This document shows positions 29,407 to 38,671 of a DNA stretch of 42,331 nucleotides, piece by piece (position 1 is the stretch's first letter; each line of letters starts with the position of its first letter). Both the position numbers and the translations under genes were made by a program. The notes below the pieces were generated by a model. The model was not told where the DNA came from. It did not search any database and worked only from the letters and a program-made list of their open reading frames with translations. This DNA is from Burkholderiaceae bacterium (GTDB lineage Bacteria; Pseudomonadota; Gammaproteobacteria; Burkholderiales; Burkholderiaceae_D): contig JAOASL010000027.1 in the NCBI GenBank assembly GCA_030158675.1, positions 1-42,331 on the forward strand. The letters are read 5' to 3'.

Positions 29407-30939
29407 ATGATGACTGACAAATACGACGGCGTGCAGCAAGAAGGCCCGGACGAGAACTCGATCATCTCGGAACGCCGCGCCAAGCTGGCAGCGATCCGCG
29501 AACAAGGCGTCGCTTTCCCGAATGATTTCCGCCCGCAGCACAAGGCGGCCGACCTGCACGCGCAATACGGTGACACCGAGCGCGAGGCGCTCGAAGCGCA
29601 GAACGTCGCGGTGGTGGTCGCCGGCCGCATGATGCTCAAGCGCGTGATGGGCAAGGCCTCGTTCGCCACCGTGCAGGACGCATCGGGAGTGCGTGCCGAC
29701 GGCCGTATTCAGCTGTATATCTCCAATGACAGCGTCGGCGAAGAAATCCACACGGCATTCAAGCATTGGGACATCGGCGATATCGTCGGCGCGGAAGGCA
29801 CGCTGTTCAAGACCAAGACCGGCGAACTGACGGTGAAGGTCACGACGCTGCGCCTGCTGACCAAGTCGCTGCGCCCGCTGCCGGACAAGTTCCACGGGCT
29901 GGCCGACCAGGAAACCAAGTACCGCCAGCGCTATGTCGACCTGATCATGAGCGAGGACACACGCCGGACCTTCAAGGCGCGCACTGCTGCGATGTCATCG
30001 GTCCGCCGCTTCATGGACAAGGAAGGCTTCATGGAAGTCGAAACGCCGATGCTGCACGTGATTCCCGGCGGCGCGGCGGCCAAGCCTTTCATCACTCATC
30101 ACAATGCGCTGGACATGGAAATGTTCTTGCGCATCGCACCGGAGTTGTACCTGAAGCGGCTGGTGGTCGGCGGCTTCGAGCGCGTGTTCGAGGTGAACCG
30201 CAACTTCCGCAACGAGGGCGTGTCGCCGCGGCACAATCCCGAGTTCACGATGATGGAGTTCTACGCCGCTTATGTGGATTACAAGTGGCTGATGGACTTC
30301 ACCGAGGCGCTGATCCGCCAGGCTTCAATCGATGCGCACGGTACCGCACAGTTGACCTATCAGGGCCGCGCGCTCGATTTGTCGAAGCCATTTCACCGGA
30401 TGACGATCGTGCAGGCGATCAACAAGTTCGCACCGCATTACACAAACGAGCAGCTACATGACGCGACCTTCCTGAAGGCGGAGCTGCAAAAATTCGGCGT
30501 GAAGCCGCACGCCATTTCCGGGCTGGGCGCGCTGCAATTGTCCCTGTTCGAGGAGACTTCCGAGGCGCAGCTGTGGGAGCCGACCTACATCATCGATTAT
30601 CCGGTCGAAGTATCGCCGCTGGCGCGTGCGTCGGACACGCTGCCCGGTATCACAGAGCGTTTCGAGCTGTTCATCACGGGTCGCGAGATCGCCAATGGTT
30701 TTTCAGAGCTGAATGATGCCGAAGACCAGGCCGCGCGTTTCCACGCGCAAGTGGCGGCAAAGCAGGCGGGTGACGACGAGGCGATGTATTACGACGCCGA
30801 CTACATTCGCGCGCTTGAATACGGCCTGCCGCCGACCGGCGGCTGCGGCATCGGTATCGACCGCCTGATGATGCTGATTACGGATTCGCCGAACATCCGC
30901 GATGTGATTCTGTTTCCGCATTTGCGCCGCGAAGACTGA
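29407..30939 (+). CDS. lysS: Lysyl-tRNA synthetase, class II
   Basis: Charges tRNA-Lys. The 510-residue protein has an N-terminal OB-fold anticodon-binding domain ([23 protein letters not shown]). The class II catalytic domain follows: motif 1 region [17 protein letters not shown], motif 2 [19 protein letters not shown] and motif 3 [12 protein letters not shown]. Two ATG codons are adjacent (29407, 29410) and either may be used; the ribosome binding site GAGAAC is weak. It is probably co-transcribed with prfB and is followed by a strong terminator. Confidence 0.96.
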   Translation: MMTDKYDGVQQEGPDENSIISERRAKLAAIREQGVAFPNDFRPQHKAADLHAQYGDTEREALEAQNVAVVVAGRMMLKRVMGKASFATVQDASGVRADGRIQLYISNDSVGEEIHTAFKHWDIGDIVGAEGTLFKTKTGELTVKVTTLRLLTKSLRPLPDKFHGLADQETKYRQRYVDLIMSEDTRRTFKARTAAMSSVRRFMDKEGFMEVETPMLHVIPGGAAAKPFITHHNALDMEMFLRIAPELYLKRLVVGGFERVFEVNRNFRNEGVSPRHNPEFTMMEFYAAYVDYKWLMDFTEALIRQASIDAHGTAQLTYQGRALDLSKPFHRMTIVQAINKFAPHYTNEQLHDATFLKAELQKFGVKPHAISGLGALQLSLFEETSEAQLWEPTYIIDYPVEVSPLARASDTLPGITERFELFITGREIANGFSELNDAEDQAARFHAQVAAKQAGDDEAMYYDADYIRALEYGLPPTGGCGIGIDRLMMLITDSPNIRDVILFPHLRRED

Positions 30940-30969
30940 TACACCCCGGCAGCGTTTTTGCCTGATGAC

Positions 30970-31004
30970 AAAGCCCTTGCCTTGCAAGGGCTTTTGTTTT
31001 TTTT
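30970..31004 (+). terminator. Rho-independent terminator after lysS
   Basis: A 10-bp perfect stem (AAAGCCCTTG and CAAGGGCTTT) with loop CCTTG is followed by TTGTTTTTTTT. It lies 31 bases after the lysS stop. Confidence 0.95.
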
Positions 31005-31133
31005 CAAGCTGATTGTTACGGCCTCCTTTTCCCAGTGTGCCTGATACGACACACCGTGCCTGTCGGCGCTGCTTTCATGCGTCAATTCAATGATTCATTT
31101 TGTAAGTGTTTGCGTAGAGCTGACTTTCCGGAG

Positions 31134-31161
31134 TTGAATCGGTTCACCATCGGCGGATAAG
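31134..31161 (+). promoter_or_regulatory. Weak sigma-70-like promoter before the glycine-zipper gene
   Basis: TTGAAT at 31134-31139 and GATAAG at 31156-31161 are 16 bases apart, about 120 bases upstream of the start at 31282. In the remainder of the 342-base gap 30940-31281 I see only the lysS terminator and short AT-rich stretches, with no extra gene. Confidence 0.35.
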
Positions 31162-31281
31162 ACAAACCACTGTCACGCTTGCCCGATGCAGGTAATGAAA
31201 GTTTCAGACATTTCAGAGCTTTCGCGAAACCAATGACTGCTGTCATCACTCCACTCTTTTCAGCACACTCCGGGAGAAAAA

Positions 31282-31983
31282 ATGAGCACGACCCCCATGA
31301 AAATCCATCCGCTGGTCGCCGTTGCGGCAGGCGCGGTGATCGTCGTCAGCTTAGTCGGTACGGCAGCCATGCTCGACTGGCTGCCCGGCTCACGCAGCGA
31401 TTCAGAGCGCCCCCCTGAAACTGCGGTCGTGCAGCCGCTGGACAAGGTCGCCGAGCCCACCGCCGGTGCGCCGTCCGGCAAAGCATCCGCTGCAGCGCCA
31501 GAGCGCCGGTCTGCGCCCGGCCCGGCCCCGCAAGGCAAACAAGCCAAGGCACCGATGTATGCGCCTTCTCAGGCAGCGACACCGATGACGGCCGGTGCAC
31601 CGTCGCAAGCGGCGCAGCCGATGCCGCCGCACAGCCAGGCAGCGCCCGTGTGCGCCACCTGCGGCAAGGTGCTGGGAGTGCGGCCAATCGATGTCGAAGC
31701 CAAGCCCAGCGGTGTCGGCGTCGTCGCCGGCGCGGTGGTGGGTGGCCTGCTGGGCAATCAGGTCGGCGGCGGCACAGGCCGTACGCTTGCGACCGTAGCA
31801 GGCGCCGTCAGCGGCGGCTATGCCGGCAATGAGATCGAGAAGCGCACGCGTAAGGCAGCTGCTTATGAGGTGGATGTGCAGATGGAAGACGGCGCGCGGC
31901 GCGCCTTCCGTTATGAGGCCGCACCGGCCTGGAAGCCGGGCGATCGGGTGAAGGTGATGGACGGGACGCTGGCGGCGCGTTGA
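31282..31983 (+). CDS. Membrane-anchored glycine-zipper protein (17 kDa antigen-like domain)
   Basis: A 233-residue protein of unknown function. Residues 9-31 (VAVAAGAVIVVSLVGTAAML) form an uncleaved-looking N-terminal membrane helix. Residues 36-120 are a Pro/Ala/Ser/Gln-rich linker, and a CATC pair sits at C124 and C127. Residues 144-190 form a glycine-zipper repeat (GVVAGAVVGGLLGNQVGGG) of the Rick_17kDa_Anti type. The C-terminus is a small beta domain (YEVDVQMEDGARRAF). GGGAG lies five bases before the ATG. No lipobox is visible, so it is not a typical SlyB lipoprotein. The gene stands alone and is convergent with iscX. An envelope-integrity role is a guess. Confidence 0.8.
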   Translation: MSTTPMKIHPLVAVAAGAVIVVSLVGTAAMLDWLPGSRSDSERPPETAVVQPLDKVAEPTAGAPSGKASAAAPERRSAPGPAPQGKQAKAPMYAPSQAATPMTAGAPSQAAQPMPPHSQAAPVCATCGKVLGVRPIDVEAKPSGVGVVAGAVVGGLLGNQVGGGTGRTLATVAGAVSGGYAGNEIEKRTRKAAAYEVDVQMEDGARRAFRYEAAPAWKPGDRVKVMDGTLAAR

Positions 31984-32080
31984 ATTAGCGCCAGTTTTCA
32001 ATCCTGAGGCCCGCGACGCCCCCGAATTCACCGGCATTCGAAGTCACGCCGGCCAGGCTCAAGAGTGAGCGCAACGCGGG

Positions 32081-32275
32081 CTACTGCGCTTCCTCGATCC
32101 ACGCCATCTGTATCGCCTCGAGGATCTTTTCGCCCGAATGATTCGGGTCGTCATCAAAGTCCTCGAGCTGCATCACCCAGCGGTGCAGGTCGGTGAAGCG
32201 CACCGTCAGCGGATCGATGTCGGGGTGCTTGTCATACAAGGCTTCGGCGATCCGAATCGTGTCTGTCCACTTCAT
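32081..32275 (-). CDS. iscX: Iron-sulfur assembly protein IscX
   Basis: A 64-residue acidic protein that binds IscS and iron and tunes the rate of Fe-S cluster assembly. The sequence [22 protein letters not shown], then [10 protein letters not shown] and the end [11 protein letters not shown] are typical of the family and its length. It is the last gene of the isc operon, 13 bases behind fdx. No strong terminator is visible in the 97 bases between it and the convergent glycine-zipper gene. Confidence 0.94.
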   Translation of the reverse strand: MKWTDTIRIAEALYDKHPDIDPLTVRFTDLHRWVMQLEDFDDDPNHSGEKILEAIQMAWIEEAQ

Positions 32276-32288
32276 GGCGCCTCCCGGA

Positions 32289-32627
32289 TCAGTGCGTTTC
32301 GCGTGCGTGATTGATCGTGTATTTCGGAATCTCGATGATGAGATCCTCGTCGCCCACGACGGCCTGGCATGACAGCCGCGATGTCGCCTCGAGTCCCCAG
32401 GCCATGTCGAGCAGGTCTTCCTCGCGCTCTTCCGGATCCTTCATTGAGCCATACCCTTCCCTGACCACTACGTGGCAGGTCGTGCAGGCGCACGACATTT
32501 CGCATGCATGTTCGATCTCGATGTCGTTGTCCAGCAGCGCCTCGCAGATCGACGTGCCTTTCGGCACCTCGAGCACCGCACCTTCGGGACACAGGGTTTC
32601 ATGGGGGAGTACGACGATCTGGGGCAC
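32289..32627 (-). CDS. fdx: ISC system [2Fe-2S] ferredoxin
   Basis: Electron donor for Fe-S cluster assembly on IscU. The 112-residue protein carries the adrenodoxin-type ligand set C-x5-C-x2-C in [11 protein letters not shown], and a fourth cysteine in RLSCQA. The start is a GTG at 32627-32625, not an ATG. The family N-terminus (PQIVVLPHE) begins exactly there and AGGA (32635-32638 on the reverse strand) lies seven bases upstream. Longer readings would add unrelated residues from the hscA end. Confidence 0.93.
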   Translation of the reverse strand: MPQIVVLPHETLCPEGAVLEVPKGTSICEALLDNDIEIEHACEMSCACTTCHVVVREGYGSMKDPEEREEDLLDMAWGLEATSRLSCQAVVGDEDLIIEIPKYTINHARETH

Positions 32628-32670
32628 GTTTCTGTCCTTGGTTCGATAAATTACAGGCCAATCCGGTCGA

Positions 32671-34536
32671 TCAGGCCACTTCGTCCAGCTTTTTTCCGGT
32701 GAGTGCGGAGCGCACGCTGCGGTCCATGCGACGCGCAGCAAACTCGCCGGTGCCGGCGGCCAGTGCATCGATCGCCAGTTTGATCTTCTGGTGATCGCTA
32801 CCGCGCGCAGCTTCACGCAGCGCGATGATCTGCGCGTCAATAGCAGCGCGCTCGCCGGCGCTCAACAGATCCGGGTCTTGCCCGAGCGCGGCCTGCGTGG
32901 CCAGCAGGATGCGCTCGGCCTCGACCTGCTCTTCGCGCAGTGCGCGCTGCTTCATGTCGTCGTCGGCCGACGAAAAGGATTCCTGCAGCATGCGCGTGAT
33001 GTCATCGTCGCCCAGGCCGTACGACGGCTTGACTTCGATCGACGCCTCCACGCCCGAATGGATCTCGCGCGCCGACACCGACAGCAGGCCGTCGGCATCC
33101 ACCTGATAGGTGACGCGAATACGCGCGGCGCCGGCCGCCATCGGCGGAATGCCGCGCAGCTCGAAACGCGCCAGCGAACGGCAGTCCGTCACCAGTTCGC
33201 GCTCGCCCTGCACCACCTGGATCGCCATCGCGGTCTGGCCGTCCTTGAAGGTAGTGAATTCCTGCGCACGCGCACACGGAATGGTGGAATTGCGCGGAAT
33301 GACCTTCTCGACCAGCCCGCCCATGGTCTCGATACCGAGCGATAGCGGAATCACATCGAGCAGCAGCCAGTCGTCGCCAGGCGCACGATTGCCCGCCAGC
33401 AGATTGGCCTGCACCGCCGCGCCAAGCGCGACCACCTTGTCGGGGTCGATGTTGGCCAGCGGCGTGGTCTGGAAATAGTCCGCCACCGCCTTGCGCACAT
33501 GCGGCATGCGCGTCGCGCCGCCGACCAGCACCACGCCATCGATATCATCGATCGACAGGCCGGCATCACGCACGGCCTTACGGCACGGCGCCAGCGTCTT
33601 CGACACCAGGGTCTGCGTCATCTGCGCGAACTCGGCCGCGGTAATGCTCAGCTGCACAACCTCGCCGGAATTCAGTGCTGCATCGATCTGCGTCTCCGAA
33701 TGCGTGGACAGCAGCTCTTTGACTTCGCGCGCCTTCATCATCAGGATGCGGGTGTCTTCGTCGGACAGGGGCGCGAGTCCGGCCTGCTCGATGATCCAGC
33801 AGAACAGACGATGGTCAAAGTCATCACCGCCGAGTGCCGAATCGCCGCCGGTGGAGCGCACCTCGAACACGCCCTTCGACAGATTCAGGATCGACACGTC
33901 GAAGGTGCCGCCACCCAGGTCATACACCGCATACACACCTTCAGAGCCATGGTCGAGGCCATAGGCGATAGCAGCCGCAGTCGGCTCGTTGAGCAGGCGC
34001 AGCACGTTCAGGCCGGCGAGCCTGGCCGCGTCTTTAGTAGCCTGGCGCTGCGCGTCATCGAAATAGGCGGGCACGGTGATCACCGCGCCGACCAGCTCGT
34101 CGCCGAGCGCATCTTCGGCACGCTGCCGCAGCGTGGCCAGGATCTCGGCCGACACCTCGACCGGACTTTTGACGCCGGCCACCGTCTTCAGCTGCACCAT
34201 GCCGGGCGCATCGACGAAGTCGTACGGCAGATTCTCGGCATACGCGATGTCCTTCAGGCCGCGTCCCATGAAGCGCTTGACGGACACGATGGTGTTCTTC
34301 GGGTCGGTGGTCTGCGCTGCATGCGCCTGGTAGCCGATGTTGGCGTAGCCATTCGGCAGATAGCGAACGACGGAAGGCAGCAGCGCGCGCCCCTCGTCAT
34401 CGTCGAGCACTTCGGGAATGCCGTGACGTACGGTCGCGACCAGCGAATTGGTGGTGCCGAGGTCAATGCCCACGGCCAGCCGATGCTGGTGCGGTGCGGT
34501 CGACATCCCGGGTTCTGAAATCTGCAGCAGGGCCAT
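32671..34536 (-). CDS. hscA: Fe-S assembly chaperone HscA
   Basis: A specialised Hsp70 that, with HscB, acts on IscU to release assembled clusters. The 621-residue product has the ATPase domain with [25 protein letters not shown] and [11 protein letters not shown]. The substrate-binding domain ([25 protein letters not shown]) and helical lid follow. It lacks the DnaK-type acidic EEVD-like tail. The partner site LPPVKI is present in the IscU encoded upstream. It is 18 bases behind hscB. Confidence 0.96.
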   Translation of the reverse strand: MALLQISEPGMSTAPHQHRLAVGIDLGTTNSLVATVRHGIPEVLDDDEGRALLPSVVRYLPNGYANIGYQAHAAQTTDPKNTIVSVKRFMGRGLKDIAYAENLPYDFVDAPGMVQLKTVAGVKSPVEVSAEILATLRQRAEDALGDELVGAVITVPAYFDDAQRQATKDAARLAGLNVLRLLNEPTAAAIAYGLDHGSEGVYAVYDLGGGTFDVSILNLSKGVFEVRSTGGDSALGGDDFDHRLFCWIIEQAGLAPLSDEDTRILMMKAREVKELLSTHSETQIDAALNSGEVVQLSITAAEFAQMTQTLVSKTLAPCRKAVRDAGLSIDDIDGVVLVGGATRMPHVRKAVADYFQTTPLANIDPDKVVALGAAVQANLLAGNRAPGDDWLLLDVIPLSLGIETMGGLVEKVIPRNSTIPCARAQEFTTFKDGQTAMAIQVVQGERELVTDCRSLARFELRGIPPMAAGAARIRVTYQVDADGLLSVSAREIHSGVEASIEVKPSYGLGDDDITRMLQESFSSADDDMKQRALREEQVEAERILLATQAALGQDPDLLSAGERAAIDAQIIALREAARGSDHQKIKLAIDALAAGTGEFAARRMDRSVRSALTGKKLDEVA

Positions 34537-34554
34537 GGGCTTTTATATTGTGTC

Positions 34555-35070
34555 TTATGCTTCGAGCGCCTCGAAGGCGCGCTCGATTTCCTCGCCGAAT
34601 TTTTCCACGAACATCAGCTGCCGCACGCGGCCGCCGGCGTCGTGGTAGCGGCCGCTGTCAAGCAGCGCGCCGATCTCGTCAATCTGCCGCTTGCGCTCGG
34701 CGCGCAGCACAGCGTCGAGCTCTTCCAGCGCGGCGAAATCCTTGGCATGGCGCGCCTCATCAAGTGCCTCGCGCCATTCCATCTGTTGCACCAGAAAGGC
34801 CGGCGGCATCGCGGTGTTCGACTCGATCGCCAGATCCACGCCATTCAGTTCGCACAGGTAGCTGGCGCGCTTCAGCGGGTTCTTCAGCGTCTGGTAGGCC
34901 GCGTTGGCCTGCGTCGCCCACTGCATCGCGACGCGCTTCTCGGCATCGGTGCCGGCAGCGAAACGATCCGGATGCACGCGCCCCTGCAGCTCACGATAGG
35001 CCGTGTCGAGCTGCGCGGCATCAATCGCGAAGCCGGGGCTCAGCTGGAACAGCGCAAAATGGTTTTCCAT
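34555..35070 (-). CDS. hscB: Fe-S assembly J-domain cochaperone HscB
   Basis: J-protein that delivers IscU to HscA and stimulates its ATPase. The 171-residue protein has an N-terminal J-domain with the HPD motif in GRVHPDRF near residue 33, preceded by MENHFALFQL. A C-terminal three-helix IscU-binding domain follows (QQMEWREALDEA). The start lies only nine bases after the T-tract of a hairpin that looks like a terminator on the same strand, and the ribosome binding site is weak (AGAG). Confidence 0.94.
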   Translation of the reverse strand: MENHFALFQLSPGFAIDAAQLDTAYRELQGRVHPDRFAAGTDAEKRVAMQWATQANAAYQTLKNPLKRASYLCELNGVDLAIESNTAMPPAFLVQQMEWREALDEARHAKDFAALEELDAVLRAERKRQIDEIGALLDSGRYHDAGGRVRQLMFVEKFGEEIERAFEALEA

Positions 35071-35078
35071 CGGTCTCT

Positions 35079-35109
35079 AAAAACAAAAGCCTGTCGTCAA
35101 CCAACAGGC
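35079..35109 (-). terminator. Putative intrinsic terminator/attenuator between iscA and hscB
   Basis: On the reverse strand GCCTGT and ACAGGC form a 6-bp stem with a nine-base loop, followed by TTTTGTTTTT. It sits inside the isc operon, just before the hscB start, so it could let only part of the transcripts reach hscB-hscA-fdx-iscX. The stem is short, so termination would be partial. Confidence 0.55.
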
Positions 35110-35143
35110 CTGTCAGGTCGGCGTTAACCGGCTGCAATCGAGG

Positions 35144-35467
35144 TCAGATACGGAAACTTTCTCCGCAGCCGCACTCATCCTTCACGTTTGGGTTGCGGAA
35201 TTTGAACCCTTCGTTCAGGCCCTCGCGCGCGAAATCGAGCTCGGTACCGTCGATGTAGGCCAGGCTCTTCGGATCGACGAAGACCTTGATCCCATGCGAC
35301 TCGAACACCTCGTCCTCGGTCGACATCTCGTCCACATACTCGAGCTTGTAGGCCATGCCGGAGCAACCGGTGGTACGCACGCCAAAGCGCAAGCCAATGC
35401 CCTTGCCGCGCTTTTCGATATAGCGGGACACGTGCTTCGCCGCTTTTTCGGTGAGAGTGATTGCCAT
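35144..35467 (-). CDS. iscA: A-type iron-sulfur carrier IscA
   Basis: Carries Fe-S clusters or iron from IscU to target proteins. The 107-residue protein has the three conserved cysteines, one in [10 protein letters not shown] and two in the C-terminal DECGCGESF. It lies between iscU and hscB as in the standard isc order. Confidence 0.96.
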   Translation of the reverse strand: MAITLTEKAAKHVSRYIEKRGKGIGLRFGVRTTGCSGMAYKLEYVDEMSTEDEVFESHGIKVFVDPKSLAYIDGTELDFAREGLNEGFKFRNPNVKDECGCGESFRI

Positions 35468-35500
35468 AAATATGTCTTCCTGTTTTCAGACGACAAGTCC

Positions 35501-35531
35501 GGGTCGGCGAAATTCTGCTTTCGCCAGACCC
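35501..35531. other. Strong hairpin between iscU and iscA
   Basis: GGCGAAA and TTTCGCC pair around a six-base loop, with a further GGGT/ACCC pairing outside a small internal bulge. There is no T-tract after it on the reverse strand, so it is more likely an mRNA-stabilising or processing element than a terminator. Confidence 0.6.
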
Positions 35532-35543
35532 ATCGACGTAAAT

Positions 35544-35942
35544 TCAGGCCGCCTTCTGCTCTTCGCCGTGCCGCGCTTTGTAGTCAGCCACAGCCGCCTT
35601 GATCGCGTCTTCCGCCAGGATGGAGCAGTGGATCTTCACCGGTGGCAGCGCCAGTTCTTCGGCGATCTGCGTGTTCTTGATGGACAGCGCTTCGTCCAGC
35701 GTCTTGCCCTTGACCCACTCGGTCACCAGCGACGACGATGCAATCGCCGAGCCGCAGCCGTAGGTCTTGAACTTCGCGTCCTCGATTACGCCGTCAGCGC
35801 CGACCTTGATCTGCAGTTTCATCACGTCGCCGCAGGCCGGCGCGCCAACCATGCCGGTGCCAACGGTGCCATCGCCCTTGTCGAACGAGCCGACGTTGCG
35901 CGGATTTTCGTAATGGTCGAGTACTTTGTCTGAGTAAGCCAT
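35544..35942 (-). CDS. iscU: Fe-S cluster scaffold protein IscU
   Basis: Scaffold on which IscS and ferredoxin build clusters. The 132-residue protein starts MAYSDKVLDHYENPRNVG. It has the three ligand cysteines in GAPACGDVM, KTYGCGSAIA and IHCSILAE, and the HscA recognition motif LPPVKI just before the last cysteine. The ATG at 35942 is chosen because GGAG lies seven bases upstream and family members begin there. Confidence 0.96.
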   Translation of the reverse strand: MAYSDKVLDHYENPRNVGSFDKGDGTVGTGMVGAPACGDVMKLQIKVGADGVIEDAKFKTYGCGSAIASSSLVTEWVKGKTLDEALSIKNTQIAEELALPPVKIHCSILAEDAIKAAVADYKARHGEEQKAA

Positions 35943-35960
35943 GTCTGTGCTCCTTTTATC

Positions 35961-35980
35961 TGCCTGGTGATGCCTGGTGA
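35961..35980. repeat. Short tandem repeat in the iscS-iscU spacer
   Basis: TGCCTGGTGA occurs twice back to back, followed by two near copies of TGTCCGGT. The spacer lies just upstream of the iscU ribosome binding site. Confidence 0.85.
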
Positions 35981-36001
35981 TGTCCGGTCTGTCCGGTAAT
36001 C

Positions 36002-37255
36002 TCAGTGGGCGGCCCACTGAATGGAATTCAGGTCGATGCCATCCTTGTACATGTCCCACAACGGCGACAGTTCGCGCAGCTTGCCGACTTTCTGCTTGAG
36101 CAGATTGATGGCGAAGTCCACGTCTTCTTCGGTGGTGAAGCGGCCGAAGGTGAAACGTATCGAGCTGTGCGCCAGCTCATCGCTGCGGCCGAGCGCACGC
36201 AGCACATACGACGGTTCCAGGCTGGCCGATGTGCAGGCCGAGCCGGACGACACCGCGATGTCCTTGATGGCCATGATCAGTGACTCACCCTCGACAAAAT
36301 TGAAGCTGATGTTCAGGTTGTGCGGCACGCGATGTTCGAGGTCGCCGTTGACGTAGACTTCCTCGATCTCCGACAGCCCCTTCACCAGCCGATCGCGCAG
36401 CGCCTTGATGCGCGGGATCTCGGTGTCCATCTCTTCCTTGGCGAGGCGGAAGGCTTCACCCATACCGACGATCTGGTGCGTCGCCAGCGTGCCTGAACGC
36501 AGCCCGCGCTCATGGCCGCCGCCGTGCATCTGCGCCTCGAGGCGCACACGCGGCTTACGGCGCACATACAGCGCGCCAATACCCTTCGGGCCATAACTCT
36601 TGTGCGCGGTGAAGGTCACCAGATCGACTTTCATTTTCTCGAGATCGATCGGTGTCTTGCCGGTCGCCTGCGCGGCGTCCGAATGGAAAATGATGCCTTT
36701 GCTGCGGCACAGTTCACCGATCTGTTCGATTGGCTGGATCACGCCGATTTCGTTGTTGACCCACATGACCGACACCAGAATCGTATCCGGGCGGATCGCT
36801 GCTTCCAGCTGGGCCAGCGTGATCAGGCCATCTGCGCCCGGATCGAGATAGGTCGCCTCAAAGCCCTGGCGCTCCAGCTCGCGCACGGTGTCGAGCACGG
36901 CCTTGTGCTCGGTCTTCACCGTGATGATGTGCTTGCCCTTGGTCTTGTAAAAATGCGCGGCGCCCTTCAGCGCAAGGTTGTTACCTTCAGTCGCGCCGGA
37001 GGTCCAGATGATCTCGCGCGGATCGGCGTTGACCAGCGCAGCAACGTGTGCGCGCGCTTCCTCGACGGCCCTCTCCGCTTCCCAGCCATACATATGGCTG
37101 CGCGAGGCCGGGTTGCCGAACTGCTCTCGCAGGTAGGGAATCATCTTGTCCGCAACGCGCGGATCAACTGGCGTGGTTGCCGAATAGTCAAGATAGATCG
37201 GGAAATGCGGCGCCCGCAAGGTCTCCATCACGGACTTGGACAAAGGTGCATTCAT
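36002..37255 (-). CDS. iscS: Cysteine desulfurase IscS
   Basis: Pyridoxal-phosphate enzyme that takes sulfur from cysteine for Fe-S clusters and thiolated tRNA. The 417-residue product has [17 protein letters not shown], the PLP-lysine region [17 protein letters not shown] and the mobile catalytic cysteine loop [17 protein letters not shown]. It is about 13 residues longer at the N-terminus than E. coli IscS. The ATG at 37228 would give a shorter form. It follows iscR by 22 bases. Confidence 0.96.
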   Translation of the reverse strand: MNAPLSKSVMETLRAPHFPIYLDYSATTPVDPRVADKMIPYLREQFGNPASRSHMYGWEAERAVEEARAHVAALVNADPREIIWTSGATEGNNLALKGAAHFYKTKGKHIITVKTEHKAVLDTVRELERQGFEATYLDPGADGLITLAQLEAAIRPDTILVSVMWVNNEIGVIQPIEQIGELCRSKGIIFHSDAAQATGKTPIDLEKMKVDLVTFTAHKSYGPKGIGALYVRRKPRVRLEAQMHGGGHERGLRSGTLATHQIVGMGEAFRLAKEEMDTEIPRIKALRDRLVKGLSEIEEVYVNGDLEHRVPHNLNISFNFVEGESLIMAIKDIAVSSGSACTSASLEPSYVLRALGRSDELAHSSIRFTFGRFTTEEDVDFAINLLKQKVGKLRELSPLWDMYKDGIDLNSIQWAAH

Positions 37256-37277
37256 GTGTCAGGACTCCAGTTGTTTC

Positions 37278-37757
37278 TCACGCAACCTGCTGCGGGCGCT
37301 GCTGCACCACGACAACCGGTTTCTGCTCCGTTAATTTCTGCTTCTGCTGATCGACCAGATCTTTCAGCGATACCGAATCGAGGTAATCCACCATCTTTGC
37401 GTTCAGCGTCGCCCACAGGTCGTGCGTCATGCAGCGTGCGCCATGCGATTCGCCATCGGCATGGCAGTTCTGCTTGCCGCCGCACTGGGTCGCGTCGAGC
37501 GGTTCGTCGACAGCGATGATGATGTCGGCCACCGTAATGTCTTCCGGACGACGGGCAAGGTTATAGCCGCCGCCGGGACCGCGCACCGATTCCACGATCT
37601 CGTGACGGCGCAATTTGCCGAACAGTTGCTCCAGATACGATAAGGAAATTTCCTGCCGCTGACTGATGCCGGCAAGCGTGACCGGACCCTGATGCTGACG
37701 CATTGCCAGGTCGATCATGGCGGTAACGGCAAAACGGCCTTTCGTGGTGAGACGCAT
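37278..37757 (-). CDS. iscR: Iron-sulfur cluster regulator IscR
   Basis: Rrf2-family transcription factor that holds a [2Fe-2S] cluster and represses the isc operon when clusters are sufficient. The 159-residue protein has a winged-helix domain (MRLTTKGRFAVTAMIDLA, QRQEISLSYLEQLFGKL, GPGGGYNLARRPEDI). Three cysteines follow: C-x5-C in QCGGKQNC, then ARCMTHDLW ten residues later. The second spacing is longer than in E. coli. Tandem IscR-type sites in its own upstream region point to autoregulation. Confidence 0.95.
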   Translation of the reverse strand: MRLTTKGRFAVTAMIDLAMRQHQGPVTLAGISQRQEISLSYLEQLFGKLRRHEIVESVRGPGGGYNLARRPEDITVADIIIAVDEPLDATQCGGKQNCHADGESHGARCMTHDLWATLNAKMVDYLDSVSLKDLVDQQKQKLTEQKPVVVVQQRPQQVA

Positions 37758-37801
37758 GCGCAGACTCCAGTAAGGACGGGCAATGACCCTCGATGCCCGG
37801 T

Positions 37802-37826
37802 ATTCCCGAACATTTTGGTCGAGTAT
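37802..37826 (-). promoter_or_regulatory. IscR type 1-like site 1 (overlaps -10)
   Basis: Reading on the reverse strand, ATACTCGACC, AAAATG and TTCGGGAAT resemble the Fe-S-IscR box and E. coli iscR site (GACC, A-rich centre, TCGGGAAT). It overlaps the -10 hexamer TATACT at 37822-37827. Confidence 0.7.
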
Positions 37827-37850
37827 ATCAAAGCCTACTGGAATTGTCAG
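37822..37850 (-). promoter_or_regulatory. iscR/isc operon promoter
   Basis: On the reverse strand, CTGACA (37850-37845) and TATACT (37827-37822) are separated by exactly 17 bases, each 5/6 to consensus. The start codon of iscR is about 65 bases downstream. Confidence 0.8.
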
Positions 37851-37854
37851 GTAT
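37830..37854 (-). promoter_or_regulatory. IscR type 1-like site 2 (overlaps -35)
   Basis: ATACCTGAC, AATTCC, AGTAGGCTTT on the reverse strand is a close match to the IscR type 1 consensus and covers the -35 hexamer. Confidence 0.7.
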
Positions 37855-37859
37855 TCAGG

Positions 37860-37884
37860 CTATTCGGAACTTTCGGTCGAGTTG
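37860..37884 (-). promoter_or_regulatory. IscR type 1-like site 3 (upstream, weaker)
   Basis: CAACTCGACC, GAAAG, TTCCGAATAG on the reverse strand is related to site 1 but with more mismatches. The three sites start 28 and 30 bases apart. Confidence 0.5.
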
Positions 37885-37898
37885 CGTCAACAGCAACA

Positions 37899-38671
37899 TC
37901 AAGCTGCACGCAGCAGATGCATCGGGCCGAACAGTGATTGCATGCCCTTGTTGTTGATGAAGCTGAGATTGTAAGGATGCTCAGCAACGACCCGAGGCAA
38001 ATGCGTGAATGCAGGCAAGCCATCCAGCCAGCCAGCGATCTTTCCCCATAAAACCAGCATCGGCGCAGGCTGCCCTGCGCGATTGGCTAGCGCTGCCAGC
38101 ACGACCTCCAGCAATGGGCGCCAGGCGCGCGCCTCTTTCAGCGGCGGCACATCGGGACGGAACACCAGCGCTGCATTCAGAAGCAAAAAGCCATGCGCAT
38201 GCAAATTGTGCTGCAGATCGGGCAAGGTCTGGATGAACGTGGATTCCGCCGACAACGCCCGATGCGCGACCGCCGCCACCGCCTCACCACCAGTGGCCTC
38301 CGGCATCAGCAAGCCCTCGGCCACCATCAGCATCTTCATGAAATTGCGTAGCGACGTGGCGCGGTTGACTGGCTTCGACAAACCCGCAGGCGACCACAAT
38401 GAATCGACAGCACCATCCATGAAGCAAACGCCGGTAGCGCTCTGCTCGCGCGGATAAGGGCCCTCGCCGACCAGCACATAACGGACCGCATCGAGCGGCT
38501 GCACAAAGGCGGCGAAAATGCGACCGCCGGTGGGCAGGAAAGCATCGGCGGCCAGCGTCGGCAGATAGGCAGAATCAGTCGCCATCATGGCATGCAGACC
38601 TTGTTCCAGCACGGAACGCCACGAGGGGTGGGCGCGCAGCAGCGCGTCAGCAAATAGTTTCGGCAGCACGC

